Of a stretch of 13,133 nt of DNA, positions 7,119-13,133 are shown in pieces. Position numbers and translations under genes: made by a program. Each line of letters begins with the position of its first letter. Within the stretch, counting starts at the first letter, position 1. The DNA comes from Candidatus Stramentimicrobium fermentans. Lineage in GTDB: Bacteria > Atribacterota > Phoenicimicrobiia > Phoenicimicrobiales > Stramentimicrobiaceae. The notes beneath the pieces are model-generated. The model was not told where the DNA came from. It made no database searches and saw only the letters and a list, made by a program, of their open reading frames with translations. Location of the stretch: positions 1 to 13,133 of the forward strand of contig JAAYOB010000001.1 of NCBI GenBank assembly GCA_012520575.1, in the 5' to 3' direction.

Positions 7119-8150
7119 TCAGTATTGTATTCTCGGGTCGATAGCCATATAAATAAGATCTACCGCTAAATTGATCAACACATATATTAAAGCCATGAAA
7201 ATAATAAAACCCTGAATGGGGCCATAGTCTAAAAAATTGATGGAATCGACCGCATATCGGCCGATGCCGGGCCAATTAAATACGGTTTCAATAAAAACAA
7301 CCCCTCCGATAAGCTGTGCTAAAAACATGCCCAACATGGTCAAGACCGGCTTTATGCCGTTTTTTAAGGAATACTTCCATATTATCTTATTGGTCTTTAC
7401 TCCGCAGCTTTTGGCAAACTTAATATAATCCTGCTGACTTACCTCAATCATACCTGCTCTGGTTAGACGGCAGATCATTGCTAAAAAAGAATAAGAAAGG
7501 ACCAGAACGGGTAATAATAGATGCATAAAGGCATCTTTGAATAGGTCCCAATCACCGTTTTTTAGGGCATCGAATAATAAAAAACCGCTCCCTCCGGCAA
7601 CCACCTCTTTGGTTAAGCTTAACCGGCCGGTAGGTGCAGGAACCCAACTCAATTTATAATAAAAGATATAGATACATAAAAGCCCGATCCAAAAGCCCGG
7701 TGCTGAAATGCCACCGATGGAGAATAGTCGAGAGGCATGGTCAATCAATCCGTTCTTATGAACAGCTGAAATTATACCCAACCAAACCCCTACTAAAGCA
7801 GCAAAACCGAGACTCAGCAGGGAAAGTTCAATTGTTGCCGGCAGCCTCAACTTAAACTCTTCTACCACAGTTCGTCCGGTATGGTAAGAAAATCCAAGGT
7901 CGCCTTCCAATAGAGATTTTAAATAGTTAAGATATTGTTTTATATAGGGCCTATCTAATCCCATTTTTATTCTTACCCTATCGACATCCTCTTGCTTAGC
8001 CTGAGGCGGTAAGAGCATGCGCGCCGGGTCACCGGGAACAACTCTAACTAAAATAAATGCCACAATTGATGCACCTATCAAAACTAGGAGCATAAAGACA
8101 ACTCTTTTTAATAAATACCGGCTGAAATTCACTGAACCTTCCTCTACCAT
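7119..8150 (-). CDS. Dipeptide/oligopeptide ABC transporter permease (DppB/OppB-like)
   Basis: A 343-residue inner-membrane permease of the DppB family. Membrane segment one is at about 15-36, followed by the family's RVVPGDPA (36-43) and the external loop. Further segments are at about 105-130, 141-165, 208-228, 268-291 and 312-336. The EAA loop at about 229-262 reads RAGMIEVSQQDYIKFAKSCG. The C-terminus YMAIDPRIQY is typical. Start choice is uncertain: the ATG at 8150 has little SD, whereas a GTG at 8132 is preceded by GAGGAAGG four bases away and would give VNFSRYLLKR, the usual family beginning. The shorter form (337 residues) may be the real one. Confidence 0.94.
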   Translation of the reverse strand: MVEEGSVNFSRYLLKRVVFMLLVLIGASIVAFILVRVVPGDPARMLLPPQAKQEDVDRVRIKMGLDRPYIKQYLNYLKSLLEGDLGFSYHTGRTVVEEFKLRLPATIELSLLSLGFAALVGVWLGIISAVHKNGLIDHASRLFSIGGISAPGFWIGLLCIYIFYYKLSWVPAPTGRLSLTKEVVAGGSGFLLFDALKNGDWDLFKDAFMHLLLPVLVLSYSFLAMICRLTRAGMIEVSQQDYIKFAKSCGVKTNKIIWKYSLKNGIKPVLTMLGMFLAQLIGGVVFIETVFNWPGIGRYAVDSINFLDYGPIQGFIIFMALIYVLINLAVDLIYMAIDPRIQY

Positions 8151-8259
8151 ACTTTCAAAGTAAAAAACTCTTATTTCGATTTGCCTACAATAAGAGCCTA
8201 CGGAATCTTTTTACAGGAATGCGACTTTAATTATTGCTTATTATTCATATGATTCACTA

Positions 8260-8297
8260 CTTAGGACAGCAAAAGTTAACACTTTTACTGTCCTAAG
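8260..8297. promoter_or_regulatory. Long intercistronic hairpin between binding-protein and permease genes
   Basis: CTTAGGACAG (8260-8269) and CTGTCCTAAG (8288-8297) form a perfect 10-bp stem. Past one C/A mismatch it continues as AAAAG (8271-8275) / CTTTT (8282-8286) with a 6-base loop. It starts 17 bases downstream of the binding-protein stop and more than 100 bases before the permease gene. No T-run follows on the minus strand. Inference: an RNA-stabilising or attenuating element that lets the binding protein be made in excess of the membrane parts, as intercistronic hairpins do in other importer operons. Confidence 0.6.
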
Positions 8298-8314
8298 CTT
8301 ATTTCATTAATTAA

Positions 8315-9883
8315 TCATTCAATGTCCAATTCATATAGTCTGGTAATGCTATCAGAATAATGGACATAGTTCTTTACATTTTTCCGGAAAGCAAGGACAA
8401 TTTTGGCCTCATATATAGGTATATAAGGAACATCTACAGCTAATATTTCTTGAATTTCTGCTAATATTTCATTACGTTTTTCGGGGTCCATTTCTACTTT
8501 AGCTTTGTCTATTAAATTATCAACTTCTTCATTGGAATATTTGGCATAATTACCTGGGCTGGGAATGGAGGAGGAATCGACCAGATCGTTTAATAAACCT
8601 ACCGGGTCTGCTGCATTATCCCACCAAGAGACTACAAAAAAGTCCAATGTCCCACCGTCACCAGCTTGGAAGAAGGCTGGGGGTGCCATCGGCTTAATTT
8701 CCAAATCAACTCCTATTTTTTTCAATTCAGCCTGCATTATGACTGCCATATCCGGGAATTTACCGGCATTAAAGAGATCGAAACTGATCTTAAGTCCTTC
8801 TCCATAACCTGCTTCTTTTAATAATGCTTTGGCTTTTTCTAAGTCATATTCATATTTGAAGGCAGGAATAGAACCGGAGAGCTCGTCGGTTAAGATTGAC
8901 CTGGCTCTGGGAGAATATTTCCCTCCTCCGCCAATAATCTCACAAAGATGCTCATAGGGAATGGTATAGGCAATTGCCTGGCGGACTTTGACATTATCAT
9001 ATGGTGCAACTTCTGTATTCATACCTAAATACACAACTTTAGAATTGGCAGGTCTGACCAATAACTCTATATCCGGGTTGGCTTCTAAGGCAGGGTAGTC
9101 TATCGCGGCAGGCAACCTATAGAAGTCTATATCACCTTTTTCAAGCATGATTCTTAAATTACTGCTCTCCGCCACTGTTTTCAGAATGATACGGTCTATT
9201 TTGGGTTTATCTCCCCAATAATCTTTGTTTACCACTAAGCGGGCTTCATCGGTAGATAATGATTCTAAAATATAAGGGCCGGTACCTGCTTCATTGGAGG
9301 CCAGCCACTTCATCTGATCGTCCACAGCGGAACCGCCTTTTTCCAGAACAGTATTTCTGCTCAAAATGCTACCATTGTAGCTACTGATTCTCTTTAGAAA
9401 CTGCGGTTCTACGCGACTAAGTGTTATTTTTACTTGATATGGATTAAGAACTTCCACTTTGGAAATCAGTTCGTTGAAGAAAGAAGCATAACTGCCGTGA
9501 GTTCTGAGCATATCAAATGTAAACTCTACATCAGCTGCATCAAAATCATGGTTACTGTGAAACTTAACGCCTTTTCTTAAATTGAAGGTGTATTCTAAAC
9601 CATTTTCCGATATTGTCCAGCTTTGCGCCAATCTCGGATTGAACACATCAGGTTCTTCAACCAATTCACCATCTTTGGAGACCATACTACTTCTGCTTAT
9701 TAAAGTGTCATAGGTACTGATACTGATATATTGAGAGGTGATGTTTAACCCTATCAAAGGATTGATGTCTCCGGGAGGATTGCCATCACCTATTACTAAT
9801 ACTTTTTCCTGCGCACTGCCGGTCATGGATATGAATACAGAAATCAAAAGAAGAATTAAAAAATACGATATTCTTTTTTTCAT
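8315..9883 (-). CDS. Extracytoplasmic peptide-binding protein of the ABC importer (SBP family 5)
   Basis: A 522-residue solute-binding protein of the DppA/OppA family (SBP_bac_5). An N-terminal Sec signal (KKR, then a hydrophobic core to about residue 20) probably ends at TGSA/QEK (cleavage after A24). There is no lipobox cysteine, so it is a soluble periplasmic protein and not a lipoprotein. The family pattern lies at about 84-124 (RLAQSWTISENGLEYTFNLR, then GVKFHSNHDFDAADV), followed by the usual C-terminal lobe with AYTIPYEHL near 308. The length is normal for peptide binders. It is the first gene of the transporter set, separated by about 340 bases from the MBL gene upstream. The ligand could be peptides, opines or amino-acid derivatives, since this family is broad. 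The SD is weak (GAAAGGG about 10 bases upstream). Confidence 0.94.
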   Translation of the reverse strand: MKKRISYFLILLLISVFISMTGSAQEKVLVIGDGNPPGDINPLIGLNITSQYISISTYDTLISRSSMVSKDGELVEEPDVFNPRLAQSWTISENGLEYTFNLRKGVKFHSNHDFDAADVEFTFDMLRTHGSYASFFNELISKVEVLNPYQVKITLSRVEPQFLKRISSYNGSILSRNTVLEKGGSAVDDQMKWLASNEAGTGPYILESLSTDEARLVVNKDYWGDKPKIDRIILKTVAESSNLRIMLEKGDIDFYRLPAAIDYPALEANPDIELLVRPANSKVVYLGMNTEVAPYDNVKVRQAIAYTIPYEHLCEIIGGGGKYSPRARSILTDELSGSIPAFKYEYDLEKAKALLKEAGYGEGLKISFDLFNAGKFPDMAVIMQAELKKIGVDLEIKPMAPPAFFQAGDGGTLDFFVVSWWDNAADPVGLLNDLVDSSSIPSPGNYAKYSNEEVDNLIDKAKVEMDPEKRNEILAEIQEILAVDVPYIPIYEAKIVLAFRKNVKNYVHYSDSITRLYELDIE

Positions 9884-10226
9884 TTTTTATTTACCCTTTC
9901 TATACATTGATTTTAGTTTTTAGTAGTGCCAGTCGCTATTTGTCTAATATTTGGGGCTAACATAATTATAAGTAATTAATACAACTACCATTGTCCTACT
10001 GCCGAGTAAGGCAAAATTCCATATTTTGAGTTTTATCATTTGATTTAAATAATCCCTTACGGCTATATTTGCCGCAACCTATTCCATAAATATCACTCTT
10101 TTCTCTTTACCTTATTTTCCTTTTTATCATAATGTTATGTTATAAGATTGGTTAGACAATTGTTAGTCAATGGCTATAGCCCTTTTCCTCTAAGAGAGAG
10201 GTAAAGAAAGATAAATTGATATTTGA
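9884..10226. other. 343-base gap upstream of the binding-protein gene
   Basis: No gene is visible. On the minus strand there is a TATAAT at 9970-9965, about 80 bases before the binding-protein start, without a convincing -35. There is also TTGACT (10170-10165) followed 19 bases later by TTATAA (10145-10140). Either could let the importer be transcribed separately from the two genes upstream. Small stem-loops (for example CCTCT/AGAGG near 10187-10201) are too weak to call a terminator, so read-through is also possible. Confidence 0.35.
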
Positions 10227-11114
10227 TTACTCATTTTTTTTAGCGGTAAATTTGATTACATCACCAGTATAAAACATTCCATGCCGGGTACCGAATCTTT
10301 CTCTGAGCATATATTCTGCTTCAAACCCCGTACAATGCCCTGACCAGATATTGGCTATGTCAAACTTCTCTAATTCTTCAATAGTCCGTCTTCTAACTTC
10401 TGGACTCAAATCTATAAGATGAAATCCTCCCACCACCCCTAATATATTTTTGTTATTAGTTATATTAATTGAGTGGTATAATGTATTTGCTATTCCGGCA
10501 TGGCTGCAACCGGTTACCACCACTATTCCGGACTCACCTAAATCAAATACCAGAGCCATATCATCTTTTTCTGGATCTTCAATTAATATACCATTATCCA
10601 ATATATAGACATCTTCTTCCGGCTTTTCAAAATCGGTAATGCGAGGAACGGTACCGGTCATATGAATTTCGGGATAAATTTCAGTTTCATTAACTAACAG
10701 TATTAACCGCTCTCTTGGTAATTGTAATATTAGTTTTTCATCAATACCAATATAGTGGATTTCCGGTTTAAGGCTATATACTGGTCTGGTAACCTCTTTA
10801 TGGGCGAATAATTTAAACTTAGCAGTCTCATCATTGATCAATTTTTTTAAACCGCCAGTATGATCGTAATGGCAATGTGATAAAACCAGACTATCAATAC
10901 TTTCTACACTTATGTTTAGTTTCCCCATATTGTGTAACAACGGATCTGACTCCCAGCCGCTATCAAAGAGTATTCTCTTTTTTTCTCCATTATCCCAATA
11001 GCAATCTATTAAGACAGAAAGTCCGAATTGGGACCAGAGATTGTTAATATATCTTGAGCGGTCACAGACCAGTATCTTTAGGTCAATTCTTGCAAGTGCA
11101 GATTTATCGGACAT
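10227..11114 (-). CDS. Metallo-beta-lactamase-fold protein, COG1237 type
   Basis: A 295-residue MBL-fold protein of the branch often annotated as 7,8-dihydropterin-6-methyl-4-(beta-ribofuranosyl)aminobenzene-5'-phosphate synthase, a name based on a methanogen homologue that need not apply here. Metal ligands are visible: SHCHYDHTGG (H80, H82, D84, H85), TGCSHAGI (H205), GGFHL (H232) and SGHCTG (H260). An FDSGW strand precedes the first motif. No signal peptide is seen. The start is supported by GAGGTAA six bases upstream. It lies 29 bases after the transglutaminase-like gene, so the two are probably co-transcribed. Its reaction in this locus is unknown. Hydrolysis of an ester, lactone, amide or phosphoester bond is possible. 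Confidence 0.86.
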   Translation of the reverse strand: MSDKSALARIDLKILVCDRSRYINNLWSQFGLSVLIDCYWDNGEKKRILFDSGWESDPLLHNMGKLNISVESIDSLVLSHCHYDHTGGLKKLINDETAKFKLFAHKEVTRPVYSLKPEIHYIGIDEKLILQLPRERLILLVNETEIYPEIHMTGTVPRITDFEKPEEDVYILDNGILIEDPEKDDMALVFDLGESGIVVVTGCSHAGIANTLYHSINITNNKNILGVVGGFHLIDLSPEVRRRTIEELEKFDIANIWSGHCTGFEAEYMLRERFGTRHGMFYTGDVIKFTAKKNE

Positions 11115-11143
11115 AACTAATTACCTCGCTTTCTCATCTGCCA

Positions 11144-12742
11144 TTAAGGAAGCATAACATTTTCCCACTCTTCCTTTAGTAAAATTTCAAAATTTTCAGT
11201 GGTAGGTATATTTTCTTCTTTTATTCTGGGATGCTTTGTTTCATGTTCTCCATCTACATAAATAAGAATTCGGTCATTATAGAGGCTTTTTAATTTTCTT
11301 AGAACTTCTACTGCTTCAGCAGGTGAAAAAGTGCCTGAATAATGGCCTCCGGCAATGGGGGATGCAAATTTTCCCCGATAATGGAAGCGGGCAATAACCT
11401 TATTACCCCTAGGTCCGTTCCAGTGTATAGTGTTTTGTGACGATTGCAGCTTACCGTTATCAAAAGTAAATTCATAGTTAGGTACAAAAACATAATGGTG
11501 AGAACCCGGAACTTCCCCTTCCAGTAAATAATTTTCAATCCGGGCCATATCTAAAATGGCACTGATAACAAATGATTGGACCATGCAGTGCCCGGCACGG
11601 GTTCTGAAGGATTCATCTATAGAATATTCCACCAGACATTCATCCCATAAATGCCCCCAAATATAATTACGATTGGGTAGAGATGCGACGCTGATCCATT
11701 CTCTGTCTAAAACCAAAATTTTATCATATCCTTTTGCATTGCGAGAACAGGCGGCAATATAGGCTGAAATTGGACTTAAGGTATTAGCTCGAATTAGAAT
11801 ATCTTCAATAAAACCATAGTATTGCCAGGCTCTTTCCTTTTTAGTAGGCATTGCAATATCCCATAAAGAGTGGAACTTAAACCATTTGGTATATCTACCT
11901 GTACTCCTAACGGCAGCAATTACTGCCGCTGCTTCTTGTTTTTCTCCATCTAATAGAGTGGCATTTTTAACTTTTTCTAAGAGCGTTCTTTCTTGCGTGG
12001 TCAGTTCAGGGATACCGATTTTTTCTCGATATTGCTCAACAAGTCTTTGCAAATACGGAGATTCTTCTACATTATCCCGTCCCATCAGGGGATACCAGGC
12101 GAGCTTATCGTTAAAGATTAACACTATCTTTCCTTTAACATCTTCCACTTTTTCTCCGGTAACGGCACAATAGAATTCTCCTTTGCTCGATATCCAAGCC
12201 ATTCCTTCTTCGGAATAAATAACAAATACCTCCTCGGAAGACTCCTGTTTTTTGGTTTCAATAATAAACCTCATGGCAGCTGCCTCCAATTCGGTAATCT
12301 CTTTTTTATAAGTTTTTAAGGTGCTGGCCAAAGGCATCATCCTCTGATCCAGAAAAGGGAAAAAGGGATACCTTTCCGGGTATAAATCTTTAGTAGTCAT
12401 TACAATATTTGTTTTCTCCCAGGGAAACATTTTAAAGTCAAAGGGGGCAGAACGAAAATATTGAGTATGTGGTAAGAATTCATTACTTTCTCTATCATCT
12501 TCTAAAAAGGCATTTTGATAACCCGGCACACTAGAGATATGCTCGTAAAACCAGAGATCTGCCCTCAAATATATTTCCGGATGCATCACACAAATACTTC
12601 GTGAAGCATAAAAAGCATAATGATCAAAGGGGTCAGTTAAAGCGCTTTCAACTTTTTTAGTCCACATTTCTACATGAACAGAAAGCGGTGAAACTGGACT
12701 GGTTAAGAATAGCGGTTCATTTAATTCACTTGTGCGATCCAT
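11144..12742 (-). CDS. Transglutaminase-like cysteine hydrolase with a large unassigned N-terminal region
   Basis: A 532-residue protein without signal peptide or membrane segments. The C-terminal third carries a transglutaminase/cysteine-peptidase-like triad: TRAGHCMVQS (C386), GSHHYVFVP (H415 or H416) and FTFDNG (D428). The C-to-H (about 30) and H-to-D (about 12) spacings fit that fold. Residues 1-320 match no family I can name. They are rich in aromatic residues and include a helical stretch around 145-165 and 225-280. Such bacterial proteins are typically amidases, peptidases or protein-modifying enzymes, so a cytoplasmic step on an imported peptide or amide is plausible. The start at ATG 12742 has AAAGGAGA eight bases upstream. 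A TTG at 12778 would add 12 residues translated from the leader and is rejected. It is the first gene of the minus-strand run. Confidence 0.7.
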   Translation of the reverse strand: MDRTSELNEPLFLTSPVSPLSVHVEMWTKKVESALTDPFDHYAFYASRSICVMHPEIYLRADLWFYEHISSVPGYQNAFLEDDRESNEFLPHTQYFRSAPFDFKMFPWEKTNIVMTTKDLYPERYPFFPFLDQRMMPLASTLKTYKKEITELEAAAMRFIIETKKQESSEEVFVIYSEEGMAWISSKGEFYCAVTGEKVEDVKGKIVLIFNDKLAWYPLMGRDNVEESPYLQRLVEQYREKIGIPELTTQERTLLEKVKNATLLDGEKQEAAAVIAAVRSTGRYTKWFKFHSLWDIAMPTKKERAWQYYGFIEDILIRANTLSPISAYIAACSRNAKGYDKILVLDREWISVASLPNRNYIWGHLWDECLVEYSIDESFRTRAGHCMVQSFVISAILDMARIENYLLEGEVPGSHHYVFVPNYEFTFDNGKLQSSQNTIHWNGPRGNKVIARFHYRGKFASPIAGGHYSGTFSPAEAVEVLRKLKSLYNDRILIYVDGEHETKHPRIKEENIPTTENFEILLKEEWENVMLP

Positions 12743-12779
12743 ATATATCTTCTCCTTTACAAACAAATATCTAAACAAA

Positions 12780-12824
12780 CTATGTTACACATAACTATAC
12801 TATGACATAAATATTATAACATAG
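12780..12824 (-). promoter_or_regulatory. Inverted repeat and 12-bp element at the operon promoter, candidate operator
   Basis: CTATGTTA (12780-12787) and TAACATAG (12817-12824) are perfect 8-base inverted arms. The right arm overlaps the -10 box and its TG extension. Between them, TAACTATACTAT (12792-12803) is the complement of the ATAGTATAGTTA found beside the plus-strand promoter. A smaller palindrome, GTTACACATAAC, overlaps the left arm. A repressor bound here would cover the -10 and the start of transcription. Confidence 0.4.
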
Positions 12825-12843
12825 GTTTTAATTTTCTGTACAA
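12813..12843 (-). promoter_or_regulatory. Extended -10 promoter for the nine-gene minus-strand run
   Basis: On the minus strand, TTGTAC (12843-12838) is followed after 19 bases by TATAAT (12818-12813), preceded by TGT, giving the extended -10 form TGnTATAAT. The predicted start near 12806 leaves a leader of about 65 bases with the SD AAAGGAGA just before the ATG at 12742. An AT-rich tract and an 11-bp palindrome (12873-12883) lie upstream. Confidence 0.6.
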
Positions 12844-12872
12844 CGATTTCCTTAAAAGTATTCTTTGAAGAT

Positions 12873-12883
12873 AGTGACTCACT
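12873..12883. promoter_or_regulatory. 11-bp perfect palindrome upstream of the operon promoter
   Basis: AGTGACTCACT is symmetrical around its central C. It lies 29 bases upstream of the -35 box of the operon promoter, a typical position for an activator site. No second copy was found near the other promoter. A short symmetrical site like this could be chance. Confidence 0.25.
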
Positions 12884-13013
12884 TAAAACAGGCTTTACTT
12901 TTGGCCTTTATTCTATCTAAGCATTGCAGCACGGTCCTCATTCATAGTTAGTAATATTTTATGGCAGTAATTTTGAAGAGGGAGAGATAACACTTTTACC
13001 TTAATGGTAAAAA

Positions 13014-13133
13014 AGAGTAGCCCAAACTAAAGCGTGAAGACTACTCTGATTATGTACAGTAAAATTACAGATTATTTTTCAGTTTGTGATTTTTGGTAAT
13101 TATGCCAGACGGTAATCACGGTTGGAAAATCTA
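13014..13133. repeat. 120-bp terminal direct repeat, right copy
   Basis: An exact copy of bases 1-120, in the same orientation and reaching the last base of the window. It is preceded by a small AT-rich hairpin (TTTTACC 12994-13000 / GGTAAAA 13006-13012). If the molecule is circular, this copy is the same DNA as the left one and the true length is 13,013 bp. Confidence 0.97.

Noticed and set aside
7072-7275. Minus-strand ORF overlapping the two permease genes in another frame
   Set aside because: It is out of frame with two conserved permeases and has no domain pattern.
11308-11538. Minus-strand ORF inside the transglutaminase-like gene
   Set aside because: It is an alternative frame of a longer, SD-led gene with a plausible catalytic triad.
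1-13133. Autonomous plasmid
   Set aside because: Although the ends match, no replication initiator, iterons, partition or mobilisation gene was found, so a self-replicating plasmid is not supported.
1-13133. CRISPR array, tRNA or rRNA genes
   Set aside because: No regularly spaced repeats, cloverleaf-like sequences or conserved rRNA segments were seen.

Overview
AT-rich bacterial window. Ten intact protein genes form a compact locus that looks devoted to importing and hydrolysing a peptide-like or amino-acid-derived nitrogen compound. Nine genes lie on the minus strand in one direction. From 12742 down to 2248 they are: a transglutaminase-like cysteine hydrolase, a metallo-beta-lactamase-fold protein, a complete five-gene Dpp/Opp-type ABC importer (binding protein, two permeases, two ATPases), an AstE/AspA-like zinc deacylase and a polysaccharide-deacetylase-fold (PuuE/HpPgdA-like) amidohydrolase. 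A tenth gene, a dimethylarginine dimethylaminohydrolase/arginine-deiminase superfamily enzyme, lies on the plus strand (1177-2127) and converges on the operon end at a strong stem-loop terminator. No tRNA, rRNA, CRISPR array, intact transposase or replication gene was seen.

The first 120 bases (1-120) are identical to the last 120 (13014-13133). Window prefix equals window suffix, as expected for an assembled circle of 13,013 bp or for a region between direct repeats. If the ends join, the two transcription units diverge from one roughly 1.4 kb non-coding region and converge at the terminator near 2216-2249. That non-coding region holds decayed coding remnants: a DNA adenine methyltransferase fragment with a recognisable motif I, and an unidentified fragment that runs into the terminal repeat. 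It also holds a REP-like palindrome, candidate operators, and two TATAAT promoters that share the same 12-bp element just downstream of the -10 box.

Organism: the substrate-binding protein has an ordinary Sec signal peptide and no lipobox cysteine, which favours a diderm (outer-membrane) cell over a typical Firmicute. AT-richness, Shine-Dalgarno-led starts and the gene set suit an uncultured, probably anaerobic, fermentative lineage (Atribacterota- or Thermotogota-like would fit), but this is a weak inference.

Working model (inference): the importer brings in a peptide or N-acylated, guanidino- or ureido-bearing compound. The transglutaminase-like, AstE-like, PuuE-like and DDAH-like enzymes, all predicted to cleave or rearrange C-N bonds, dismantle it in the cytoplasm. 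The MBL protein has no assigned step. The exact substrate cannot be read from the sequence.
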